Assembly: GCA_041563675.1 (NCBI GenBank)
Contig: JBFGRM010000046.1
Span: 1-13,365 of the forward strand
Source of the DNA: JBFGRM01 sp041563675
Lineage (GTDB): Bacteria; Nitrospirota; Nitrospiria; Nitrospirales; Nitrospiraceae
Direction: 5' to 3'
Length of the DNA stretch: 13,365 nucleotides
Shown here in pieces: positions 5,913 to 12,265 of this stretch (position 1 is the first letter of the stretch; the number at the start of each line of letters is the position of its first letter). Both the position numbers and the translations under genes were made by a program. The notes under the pieces were generated by a model. It saw nothing but the letters and a program-made list of their open reading frames with translations, ran no database searches and was not told the DNA's origin.

Positions 5913-7088
5913 TCAGAATCCCGCTTTCTTGATGCGCTCCGCCGCTTCGGCCAGCCGCTCCTTGGACGTGGTGATCGTCATGCGAATGTACCCTTCCCCC
6001 GGCTCGCCGAACCCGTTGCCGGGCGTCGTCACGATCCCCGCCTTTTCGAGCAGGTGCGCGGTGAAGGAGCTGGAGGTGTAGCCCTTGGGGACGCCGATCC
6101 AGACGTAGAAGGCCGCGGTCGGTGTCTCGACCTCGAGCCCCAGCTTCTGCAGCTCGGGAACGAGGACATCCCGCCGCTCTTGGTAAGTCTTGCGGAGGTC
6201 GGCCGTCACTTGCTCGTCGAGGTCCAGCGCCGCAATGCCGGCCTCCTGAATGGCCTGGAACACCCCCGAGTCCAGGTTGCTCTTGACCTTCCCCAGGCCG
6301 GCGATTGCCGCCCGGTTCCCCACGGCGAAGCCGATGCGCCATCCCGTCATGTTGAAGGTCTTGGACAGCGAATGGAACTCGATCCCCACGTCCTTGGCTC
6401 CCTCCACCTCAAGGAAGCTCGCGGGGCGTTTGCCGTCGAAAAAGATCTCGGAGTAGGCCGCGTCGTGACAGACGAGGATGCGATGCTCGCGCGCGAAATC
6501 CACGACCTTCTTGAAGTAGGACGTCGTCATGACGGCGGAGGTGGGATTGTTGGGGGAATTCAAAAACATCAGCTTGGCGCGACGCGCGACGTCCGCGGGG
6601 ATGGCGTCGAGGTCGGGCAGGAAGCCGTTCTTCCTGATCAGCGGCATGATATGGGATGTGCCCCCGGCAAAGCCCGTGGCCACGGGATACACGGGATAGC
6701 CCGGGCTTGGCACGAGAACGAGGTCGCCGGGGTTCACGAAGGCCAGGGGCACGTGCCCGATTCCCTCCTTCGAGCCGATCAGCGTGAGCACTTCCGATTT
6801 GGGATCGAGCGACACGTTGAATCGGCGCTGATACCACCGGGCGACCGCTTGCCGGAAGGACAGCATGCCTTCGTAGGAGGGATATTGATGATGCTGCGGG
6901 TTCTCGACCGCTTGGCGCAAGCGCTCGATGATCGGTTTGGGCGTCGGCAGATCGGGATCGCCGACCCCGAGATTGATGATGTCGACACCGCGCTCGATCG
7001 CCTTGCGCTTCATCTCGTCGATGGCCGCGAAGAGATACGGCGGCAGGCTCTTGATGCGGTCTGCGTAGTCCACGGTAAACTCGGACAT
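5913..7088 (-). CDS. dapL: LL-diaminopimelate aminotransferase
   Basis: PLP-dependent fold-type I aminotransferase that makes LL-diaminopimelate directly from tetrahydrodipicolinate and glutamate, bypassing the DapD/C/E steps of lysine and peptidoglycan precursor synthesis. It is 391 residues from ATG 7086-7088. Seen: RIKSLPPYLFAAIDE (11-25), GVGDPDLPTP (41-50), YPSYEGM (69-75), LIGSKEGIGHVPLAFVNPGD (103-122), SPGYPVYP (128-135), NSPNNPT (177-183), HDAAYSE (208-214), the PLP lysine K243 in SLSKTFNMTGWRIG (240-253), SGVFQAIQ (274-281) and the carboxylate-binding arginine in YIRMT (367-371). The pattern fits the DapL type rather than a generic aspartate aminotransferase. The start is supported by GAAAGGAG 10 nt upstream. 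A longer in-frame reading runs into the palindromic repeat at 7151-7190 and is rejected. Confidence 0.93.
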   Translation of the reverse strand: MSEFTVDYADRIKSLPPYLFAAIDEMKRKAIERGVDIINLGVGDPDLPTPKPIIERLRQAVENPQHHQYPSYEGMLSFRQAVARWYQRRFNVSLDPKSEVLTLIGSKEGIGHVPLAFVNPGDLVLVPSPGYPVYPVATGFAGGTSHIMPLIRKNGFLPDLDAIPADVARRAKLMFLNSPNNPTSAVMTTSYFKKVVDFAREHRILVCHDAAYSEIFFDGKRPASFLEVEGAKDVGIEFHSLSKTFNMTGWRIGFAVGNRAAIAGLGKVKSNLDSGVFQAIQEAGIAALDLDEQVTADLRKTYQERRDVLVPELQKLGLEVETPTAAFYVWIGVPKGYTSSSFTAHLLEKAGIVTTPGNGFGEPGEGYIRMTITTSKERLAEAAERIKKAGF

Positions 7089-7150
7089 GCTCACGTCACT
7101 CCTTTCAAATTCCCACAATCCCGTTCTTGCACTCGCCTTGCCGGCTTCAT

Positions 7151-7190
7151 GCCCTCTCCCACTCGGGGGAGAGGGAAAGGGTGAGGGGGG
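7151..7190 (+). repeat. Palindromic dispersed repeat, copy B
   Basis: CCCTCTCCC (7152-7160) and GGGAGAGGG (7167-7175) form a perfect 9-bp stem with a 6-nt loop, followed by AAAGGGTGAGGGGGG. It shares the inner stem and the AGGGTG-plus-G-run tail with 3484-3528, but lacks the left outer arm seen there. It lies between the glutamine amidotransferase stop and the dapL start. Confidence 0.7.
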
Positions 7191-7247
7191 CAACGCCTTC
7201 CGGTCGCGAAATGAAAGGCCTAGCCTACTTCAGATGTGGGCTTGCAA

Positions 7248-7931
7248 TCAATGCGCGGGGGCGATCAGGTGGTCGATCAAGCGGTCAGCCAACTGATGGA
7301 GGCGGGGAAGATGAGGTTCGGCGCGCTGGAGCAGCGCTTCGGCTGACACGCGCGCCCTGGAGAGATCCTGGGGACACTCGCGGCAGAGCGCCTCGATGCC
7401 CCTCCGTTGCATCTCGAGATGAAATAACAACCCGTACGCGTGCGAGCCCAGCCGAAACGCCTGGACCCCGCAGAGGTCGGATGAGGCGAGGCAGCAGGCA
7501 CCCTTGGGGAGGTCGAAGACCTCACCATGCCACTCGAAGACCTCGAATCTTTCCGGAGCCCCGCCGAAGACAGGGTCTTTGCTCCCGGCCTCTGTCAGCT
7601 GGATGGGCGTCATCCCAACCTCGAGGGCGACACCGGGCCCGACCGTCGCCCCCAGGGCCTTCGCCATGAACTGGCTGCCAAGGCAGATGCCCAGGACGGG
7701 CATGCCCGACTCGATCGCGGACTTGATGAACGCGGTCTCCTCGGCAATCCATGAATCCGGGTCGTTCACGGACATCGGCCCGCCCATGATCAGCAAGATG
7801 TCACCTGGATCTTTTGGGAGGCCGGCCTTGGGCACGAGATGGGGCTCCACCCGAACCCCGCGCTGCGCCAGTTGCAGCGCGAAGATGCCGGGTCCTTCAA
7901 ACGGCACATGCTGAAGGCAGGTGGTGCGCAC
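7248..7931 (-). CDS. Class I glutamine amidotransferase-like protein
   Basis: A stand-alone GATase1 domain of 227 residues, similar to the GMP-synthase-type amidotransferase proteins that lack a synthetase partner. Such domains hydrolyse glutamine and pass ammonia on; the acceptor here is unknown. The triad is intact: nucleophile Cys83 in GICLGSQ (81-87), with His171 and Glu173 in LLFHLEMQ (168-175). The oxyanion region is IMGGPMSVND (48-57). The family-like start LQHVPFEGPG follows immediately after the initiator. The start is GTG 7929-7931; the frame is closed by a stop nine bases upstream and no Shine-Dalgarno is visible. It lies 136 nt downstream of the PilZ gene and 159 nt upstream of dapL on the same strand. 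Confidence 0.88.
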   Translation of the reverse strand: MRTTCLQHVPFEGPGIFALQLAQRGVRVEPHLVPKAGLPKDPGDILLIMGGPMSVNDPDSWIAEETAFIKSAIESGMPVLGICLGSQFMAKALGATVGPGVALEVGMTPIQLTEAGSKDPVFGGAPERFEVFEWHGEVFDLPKGACCLASSDLCGVQAFRLGSHAYGLLFHLEMQRRGIEALCRECPQDLSRARVSAEALLQRAEPHLPRLHQLADRLIDHLIAPAH

Positions 7932-7939
7932 CGCCGGCT

Positions 7940-7968
7940 AGGAAACACGAGGTCGTGGCCGACGTCAA
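7940..7968 (-). promoter_or_regulatory. Possible weak promoter before the amidotransferase gene
   Basis: TTGACG (7963-7968) is followed 17 nt later by TTTCCT (7940-7945). The -35 is good and the -10 poor. A transcript would start almost at the GTG (7931), giving a leaderless message, which would fit the absent Shine-Dalgarno. Low certainty. Confidence 0.2.
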
Positions 7969-8067
7969 GAGCTGCGTTTCGATAGACTTGGCTCGCGAGG
8001 GCGAAGGAGGAGGCGTCGGGCCTCTCGGCGGGGCGATGAGAGTCAAAGAGGTGACAGCCGGAGGTGC

Positions 8068-8775
8068 TCAGGTGGAGGCCAGTTTCTGAATCACCCGGCG
8101 CATGCGATCGAATGCCTTCGGGTCCATCTCACGGAATTCGAGCCCGAAGTCGTTTCCTTCCGACCACCGGACGACGGCCTCGGAAATCTTGATCGGCTCC
8201 TCATTGTCCTCGAGCGTGAGGTGCATCTCCAAGACCGTTTTGGCCGGCACAGACGAATCGGCGGAAACCCGGCATCCCCGCGACGACAAATCCGTCACCG
8301 TCCCCTGACCGCCCAGCATCTTGCCGGACGCGAACGAGCTTCGGAACCGAACATCGAACCGAGGTTCGCTTCTTCGATCGACCGGCGTCACCGCGGGCAC
8401 CGGCGCCGCCGCCGGCGCGGCGGTCTCGGCCGGGGCTGGCTCGGGCTCAGGCTCAGGCTCAATCTGCGCGGTTGACAGGCTGCCCACAAAGTTGTGAAGG
8501 CGATCGAGTACAGCCGTGCTCATGAAGAGGAATTGGAGGCCGAACGTGCGTCCCGTGACCCAGCGGACCGCTGCGGAGTCGATGTTCAGTGGCACGTCCT
8601 CGTCCGGCAGATTGAGGCTGATCTCCACGTAGTCCCCCTCAAGCGGACACTGATCGCTCTCGATCAGGCAGCCTTCCTCGGAGACATTGAGCGCGAGGCC
8701 GGTCCCATTCACCTGGGGTCCAAAAAAGGAGACCGGAAAGTGCAGTCCGAACCGAGGATGCTTGCGTCGTTCCAT
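8068..8775 (-). CDS. Tandem PilZ-domain protein
   Basis: Putative cyclic-di-GMP receptor of 235 residues with two PilZ domains joined by a Glu/Pro/Ala linker (about 105-131). Domain 1 has RRKHPR (3-8, the RxxxR binding motif) and NVSEEG (30-35, the D/NxSxxG motif). Domain 2 has RRSEPR (134-139) and DLSSRG (162-167). Both sites look competent. Each domain ends in the same AVRW...FGL.F strand pattern, so they probably arose by duplication. There is no membrane segment or output domain, so its partner is unknown. The start is ATG 8773-8775, with an in-frame stop 12 bases upstream and no Shine-Dalgarno. The linker's EP repeats are encoded by a perfect hexanucleotide repeat. Confidence 0.9.
   Translation of the reverse strand: MERRKHPRFGLHFPVSFFGPQVNGTGLALNVSEEGCLIESDQCPLEGDYVEISLNLPDEDVPLNIDSAAVRWVTGRTFGLQFLFMSTAVLDRLHNFVGSLSTAQIEPEPEPEPAPAETAAPAAAPVPAVTPVDRRSEPRFDVRFRSSFASGKMLGGQGTVTDLSSRGCRVSADSSVPAKTVLEMHLTLEDNEEPIKISEAVVRWSEGNDFGLEFREMDPKAFDRMRRVIQKLAST
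8438..8461 (-). repeat. Hexanucleotide repeat in the PilZ linker
   Basis: Four tandem hexamers (plus strand GGCTCG then three GGCTCA) encode the Glu-Pro repeats between the two PilZ domains. In-frame slippage would lengthen or shorten the linker without destroying the protein. Confidence 0.8.
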
Positions 8776-8850
8776 TGATCGGGGCTAGGCCGGGGTAGGG
8801 GGTGTGGTCGTGCTCGTTCGTGCTGTGTTGGCTCTCGCTCGCGTCCAGGT

Positions 8851-8878
8851 AGTTTAGCATAGACCCTGCAGACAGCAA
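8851..8878 (-). promoter_or_regulatory. Possible promoter of the PilZ gene
   Basis: On the minus strand TTGCTG (8873-8878) and TAAACT (8851-8856) are 16 nt apart, giving a leader of about 70 nt. The hexamers are only partial matches. The 266-nt gap 8776-9041 otherwise holds only this and the presumed start region of the divergent peptidase gene; I see no ORF with coding support in it. Confidence 0.35.
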
Positions 8879-9041
8879 TGGTTTTCGATTCAAATGGGTC
8901 ACGGCGATGGACCGCCCTCCCGGGTGCCCCCCATGTGCTCGTCACGCAGGCAGCGGGAGCCCTTGTGTGTCCAGCTCGGGCTTGTGGAGATTCGGGCGCA
9001 GTCGGGATATGATAAAAGTCTGTCTCGATCGCTTGCCGCCC

Positions 9042-9728
9042 ATGCTACGCATTGCTCTGTTGATCGCTGTGTTGGCCCTTGCCGTCTTCGGACCCCAACT
9101 CTGGGTGAGGCGGGTCTTTGCGAAGTACGGGACGCCGAGGGAGGATTTTCCTGGAACCGGCGGTGAGCTTGCACGGCACCTGTTGGACCGGTTCGACATG
9201 AAACATGTCAAGGTCGAGCCCACCGAGGTCGGCGATCACTATGATCCCCTCACCAAAACCGTGCGATTATCGCCCGAGACCCACGGCGGCCGCTCATTGA
9301 CCGCCGTGACCGTCGCGGCCCATGAGGTCGGCCACGCGATGCAGGATCGGGCGGGATTTGCGCCTTTGGTCGAGCGCACGCGGTTACTCAGACTCGCGCA
9401 GGGCGCTCAGAAAGCCGGCGTCCTCATCATGTTCGGCATTCCGGTCATCGCGGCACTGACCAGAGCGCCGGCGACAGGCCTGCTCGTGCTGCTCGCCGGC
9501 GTGCTCACGATGGGCATCGCGACGCTGGTCCACCTGGTGACCCTGCCTGTGGAGTGGGATGCCAGTTTCAGGCGGGCCCTGCCCGTGCTCGAGCAGGGCG
9601 GATACGTCTCGGCCACGGATCTGGAAGGGGCGCGACGGATCTTGACCGCCGCCGCGTTCACCTATGTCGCAGCCTCTCTCGCGAGCCTGCTCAACCTCTG
9701 GCGCTGGCTCGCGTTCCTGCGGCGCTAG
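9042..9728 (+). CDS. YugP-type membrane zinc metallopeptidase
   Basis: Membrane protein of the Zn_peptidase_2 (YugP) family; its substrate is unknown. From ATG 9042 it is 228 residues. An N-terminal membrane segment (about 2-18) is followed by a soluble part with FPGTGGELARHLLDR, YDP..KTVRLSPETHGG and the zinc motif AAHEVGHAMQD (HEVGH at 94-98). Two or three hydrophobic segments follow (about 126-140, 145-168, 204-221). LPVEWDAS (168-175) is the family motif and its Glu171 is the likely third zinc ligand. Start choice: ATG 9009 would add 11 residues, but it overlaps a TATGAT hexamer (9008-9013) that could be a -10 box, and the 9042 start gives the usual family N-terminus. Neither has a Shine-Dalgarno. 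It converges with the DoxX gene, 37 nt apart, with no strong terminator between. Confidence 0.87.
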   Translation: MLRIALLIAVLALAVFGPQLWVRRVFAKYGTPREDFPGTGGELARHLLDRFDMKHVKVEPTEVGDHYDPLTKTVRLSPETHGGRSLTAVTVAAHEVGHAMQDRAGFAPLVERTRLLRLAQGAQKAGVLIMFGIPVIAALTRAPATGLLVLLAGVLTMGIATLVHLVTLPVEWDASFRRALPVLEQGGYVSATDLEGARRILTAAAFTYVAASLASLLNLWRWLAFLRR

Positions 9729-9765
9729 CGGATCCCCGGCAGAACGAAGGAGCCATCGTGCTCCG

Positions 9766-10227
9766 TCACGCCGTACCTTTCTCGCCGAGCTTGTCCGAGA
9801 TCAGCCTGTCGAGCGACCATTTCCCGCCTCCGGTGATGAGCAACGCAATGCTGATCCCGATGACGAGCAGGTGGTACTCAAACCCCTCCCCCTGTTGCTT
9901 GCCGAACCAGTTCATGAAGAACCCGTGCGGCCAGTGGACCATGGAGATCGCCCCGAGCATGATGACCCCGAGGCTGGCCGCCGCGAAGCGGGTGAGGAAG
10001 CCCGCCAGCAGGGCGAGACTCCCCAAGGATTCCCCGATGATCACTAGAAAGGCCACGATCCAGGGAACGTGCATCTGCTCGGTGAAGAACCCCATGGTTC
10101 CCGAGAAGCCGAAGCCCCCGTACCACCCCAGCAGCTTTTGCGCGCCATGCGGCCACATGACAACGCCGAGGGTCAGGCGCAGGATCAGGCCCGACCACCC
10201 GTCGTCCGTATCGAATAGGATTTTCAT
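9766..10227 (-). CDS. DoxX-family membrane protein
   Basis: Small inner-membrane protein of 153 residues with four predicted membrane segments (about 11-29, 56-76, 80-98, 117-135), the DoxX/MhqP fold. Seen: PHGAQKLLGWYGG (26-38), GESLGSLALLAGFLTR (65-80), GEGFEYHLLVIG (113-124) and GGGKWSLDRLI (133-143). Family members are linked to redox and quinone or thiol stress, but the molecular activity is not settled. The start is firm: ATG 10225-10227 with AAAGGAG and a 7-nt gap. A near-consensus promoter with a palindromic operator lies about 110 nt upstream, so expression is probably controlled by a repressor. That repressor gene is not in the window. Confidence 0.9.
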   Translation of the reverse strand: MKILFDTDDGWSGLILRLTLGVVMWPHGAQKLLGWYGGFGFSGTMGFFTEQMHVPWIVAFLVIIGESLGSLALLAGFLTRFAAASLGVIMLGAISMVHWPHGFFMNWFGKQQGEGFEYHLLVIGISIALLITGGGKWSLDRLISDKLGEKGTA

Positions 10228-10339
10228 CGTGATTCTCCTTTCTCGCGTCGGGATTCAAACGAGCCTGTCCCGCCGCGTTTCGCACACCCTTTACCCCAAG
10301 CTCCGCGACCGCCCCGCGCCGGAGCCAGAATCCGTCGCG

Positions 10340-10368
10340 TTGCCAATATAGTTCTAGTTAGAACTAAT
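10340..10368 (+). promoter_or_regulatory. Possible opposing promoter over the DoxX operator
   Basis: On the plus strand TTGCCA (10340-10345) and ACTAAT (10363-10368) are 17 nt apart, facing the DoxX promoter and sharing the same palindrome. It would give a leader of about 90 nt for the gene at 10463. The -10 is only four of six. Confidence 0.3.
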
Positions 10369-10373
10369 GTCAA
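10345..10373 (-). promoter_or_regulatory. Sigma-70 promoter of the DoxX gene
   Basis: On the minus strand TTGACA (10368-10373, full consensus) and TATATT (10345-10350, five of six) are separated by exactly 17 nt. The predicted start is near 10338, with a leader of about 110 nt to the ATG at 10227. It is the strongest-looking promoter in the window. Confidence 0.78.
10349..10366. promoter_or_regulatory. 18-bp palindromic operator in the DoxX promoter
   Basis: A perfect inverted repeat with 8-bp arms and a 2-bp centre (TAGTTCTA-GT-TAGAACTA on the plus strand) fills the spacer and overlaps the -10 of the DoxX promoter. A dimeric winged-helix repressor of the MarR or HxlR type would suit the size and position; DoxX/MhqP genes elsewhere are controlled by such redox or quinone sensors. 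The regulator is not identified. Confidence 0.65.
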
Positions 10374-10449
10374 GACTTCCGTACGGGCCTGGAATCACAT
10401 GGAGCCGGGGCGGCACAAAACACGCTGGCTCTTTGCGCGGCACCTGGGC

Positions 10450-10455
10450 TAGAAT
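10450..10455 (+). promoter_or_regulatory. -10-like box at leaderless distance from the gene at 10463
   Basis: TAGAAT (five of six to the -10 consensus) ends 7 nt before the ATG at 10463, so a transcript would begin at or next to the start codon. No good -35 is seen at 16-18 nt. Confidence 0.3.
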
Positions 10456-10462
10456 GACATTT

Positions 10463-11332
10463 ATGAAACAGCGAATTCGGACACCCGACGACCTGGTCTG
10501 GCTGCTCAACCACACGCGACGATTCCAAGGCGGACAGGTCACGGATCTCCAGGTGCAAAAGAGACGCGTCTATGACGAGGGGTCTGGGCGAGAAGTCATG
10601 GCCGGCACCGTGCTCACCGCGGTGATCCGATACGAAGCACCCGGTCTGGATCCGCAGGGCCTCTATGCCGTGTCCCGGGTTGCGAAGCTGACGATGCACG
10701 GGGTGACGGACTTTTCGATTTTCGAGCAAGAGGGGTCGGACTGTTCGGAAATCGGGGTGATTCACGCCGAAGCAACCGGGGGGCGCCTGCGCTTTTGGTT
10801 CGATCCGCAGGGCGAGCTGTACGTGATCTGCGACGAGGCGGAGCTGGAGGAGGTGTCCATGCCCGCGACACCGCGTCCCATCCCCTACGGGATCACCGAG
10901 TGGACCTTTCAGGCCCAGCATGGCGACCTCCCGGGAGTCTCATGGTTTCTGGAGCACCTCGATCGCGCCGGCGTTCCCTGCGCCTGGCGAGCCGCGAGGA
11001 AGCCAGCCCCCGCGCATCCCGCCTGGCGCTGGGAGGGAGAGCTCCTGCCTGCCGGCTCGGACCGTGGCCCTCAAGGCGGCCTCATCCACGTCCATACCTA
11101 CGGCCCGCTGGATGGGCACGGCTTCGGGGTGACCGTACGGACCTGCGATCCCTACGAGGCGGGAGCCGTCCGCTTGCTGCTCGTGCTGGCCGAGATCGTC
11201 ACTCGCCATTACGAGGGCACCTGTTTGGCAGGTCGTCAGATCTGGGAGCGGGATGAATGGTGCGGAGCGCTCGGCCCCGCCACGGTCCATTGGGAAGAGC
11301 TGTCGTCGGGGAAAAAAGAGGGACTCAGTTAA
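10463..11332 (+). CDS. Unrecognised 289-residue soluble protein
   Basis: I do not recognise the family. The protein has no signal peptide or membrane segment and looks like a mixed alpha/beta globular protein. Tryptophans and glycines are spread through it (for example FWFDPQGELYVIC, TEWTFQAQHGDLPGVSWFLEH, HPAWRWEGELL, HVHTYGPLDGHGFGVTV). An acidic helix-like stretch CDEAELEEV lies near 116-124. Codon use matches its neighbours and the frame is open throughout, so I take it as a real gene. The start MKQRIRTPDDL at 10463 is preferred. ATG 10454 is inside a -10-like TAGAAT, and an earlier ATG at 10367 would overlap the DoxX operator. No Shine-Dalgarno is visible. It overlaps the convergent methyltransferase gene by 8 nt. 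Confidence 0.75.
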   Translation: MKQRIRTPDDLVWLLNHTRRFQGGQVTDLQVQKRRVYDEGSGREVMAGTVLTAVIRYEAPGLDPQGLYAVSRVAKLTMHGVTDFSIFEQEGSDCSEIGVIHAEATGGRLRFWFDPQGELYVICDEAELEEVSMPATPRPIPYGITEWTFQAQHGDLPGVSWFLEHLDRAGVPCAWRAARKPAPAHPAWRWEGELLPAGSDRGPQGGLIHVHTYGPLDGHGFGVTVRTCDPYEAGAVRLLLVLAEIVTRHYEGTCLAGRQIWERDEWCGALGPATVHWEELSSGKKEGLS

Positions 11333-11984
11333 ACTCGTTGACCGGCACGCCGTTTTTCTTGTTCACGCATTCCACAAGATGCCAGAAGCGGAACGGATTC
11401 ACCTTTTCCTTCCTCAACACCTGCAGCGAAGTTCCTTCCAGCACCTGATTCAACGGCAGATCCGTGCGAAACCCGATGTGCTTGCACAAGGGTGAGATCA
11501 CGCGTTCGCAGGCTGCAATCAGCTTGTTCCCGTTGCTGAAGTGATTGAGCATCACGATACGGCCGCCGGGGCGGCAGACACGGATCATCTCGGCGACCAC
11601 CTTTCGATAGTCCGGGACCGCCGTGACGACGTAGGCCGCCATGACGGTGTCGAAACTGTCATCGGGGAAATCCATGTGGCCGGCATCCATCTGCAGCAGC
11701 GTCACGTGGTCCAGGTGTTCATCGCTTCGCCGCTTCTCGGCCTGCTTGAGCATTCCGGCCGAGAGGTCGATCCCCACGACGTTGCAATTGCGCGGATAGA
11801 ACGACAGCGCGATGCCCGTGCCGATTCCGACCTCAAGGATACGCTCGCCCGGCTGAGGAGCGAGGCTTCTGACGGCCGATTCCCGCGATTCGTGGAAGAT
11901 CCTGCCAAAAATGTGGTCGTACACACGGGCATAGCTCGTGTACACACGCTCCACTTTCTTGAGATCCATGACCTGTCCGTTCAC
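11325..11984 (-). CDS. PmtA-like SAM-dependent methyltransferase
   Basis: Class I Rossmann methyltransferase of 219 residues resembling bacterial phosphatidylethanolamine N-methyltransferases of the Rhodobacter PmtA type, which methylate PE to phosphatidylcholine at the inner membrane. Seen: YTSYARVYDHIFGRIF (15-30), SAM motif I ILEVGIGTG (49-57), motif II VVGIDLSAGML (69-79), MDAGHMDFPDDSFDTVMAAYV (99-119) and RPGGRIVMLNHF (138-149, as in PmtA PGGEI...NHF). A UbiE-like or other small-molecule methyltransferase remains possible. I chose GTG 11982-11984 because a perfect GGAGGG lies 7 nt upstream; a GTG-less reading from ATG 11967-11969 would lose five residues. A promoter is seen at 12122-12150, leaving a leader of about 130 nt. 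Confidence 0.82.
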   Translation of the reverse strand: MNGQVMDLKKVERVYTSYARVYDHIFGRIFHESRESAVRSLAPQPGERILEVGIGTGIALSFYPRNCNVVGIDLSAGMLKQAEKRRSDEHLDHVTLLQMDAGHMDFPDDSFDTVMAAYVVTAVPDYRKVVAEMIRVCRPGGRIVMLNHFSNGNKLIAACERVISPLCKHIGFRTDLPLNQVLEGTSLQVLRKEKVNPFRFWHLVECVNKKNGVPVNEFN

Positions 11985-12121
11985 TCGCACACCCTCCGTG
12001 TCGACAGTCGGTGAGCCGACCAAAACCGATTCGCCTCAATTGTATGGGTGAGTCTCACTACAGAGGGAAGACCAGGACGGTGGTGCTGTCTCGGAGAGCT
12101 TCCCGGAAAAGAAACGACCCC

Positions 12122-12150
12122 ATGCTAGCCAATTCCTGTTAAGTAGTCAA
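12122..12150 (-). promoter_or_regulatory. Promoter of the PmtA-like gene
   Basis: On the minus strand TTGACT (12145-12150, five of six) and TAGCAT (12122-12127, four of six) are 17 nt apart. The predicted start is near 12115. The 281-nt gap 11985-12265 otherwise contains the methyltransferase leader and the start region of the divergent membrane-protein gene; I see no further gene in it. Confidence 0.55.
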
Positions 12151-12229
12151 CAATTTATACGTCGGGTCGGCCACAGATGTGAAGGTTTCCGTCGCTCCAT
12201 CGTGCGGCGTCCTCCGCAGCCGGCCGGCT

Positions 12230-12258
12230 TTGAGGCGGTCGCCAACGTGTGATATCGT
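12230..12258 (+). promoter_or_regulatory. Possible promoter giving a leaderless transcript
   Basis: TTGAGG (12230-12235) and TATCGT (12253-12258) are 17 nt apart, each four of six. The -10 ends 7 nt before the ATG at 12266, so transcription would begin at or next to the start codon. Confidence 0.3.
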
Positions 12259-12265
12259 CCCGCCC

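Noticed and set aside
6054..7184. Long 376-codon plus-strand frame opposite dapL
   Set aside because: It is antisense to a fully motif-supported dapL; high GC produces long mirror frames. No family resemblance in the translation.
7089..7193. N-terminal extension of dapL
   Set aside because: The added residues are encoded by the palindromic repeat, and the ATG at 7088 has its own strong Shine-Dalgarno.
8776..9008. Short frames in the PilZ/peptidase gap and the longer peptidase start at 8907
   Set aside because: The upstream residues are Cys/Arg/Pro/Ser-rich, unlike the family N-terminus, and the region holds promoter-like elements instead.
9729..9765. Intrinsic terminator between the peptidase and DoxX genes
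   Set aside because: Only a 5-bp GGAGC/GCTCC stem with no T-run on either side.
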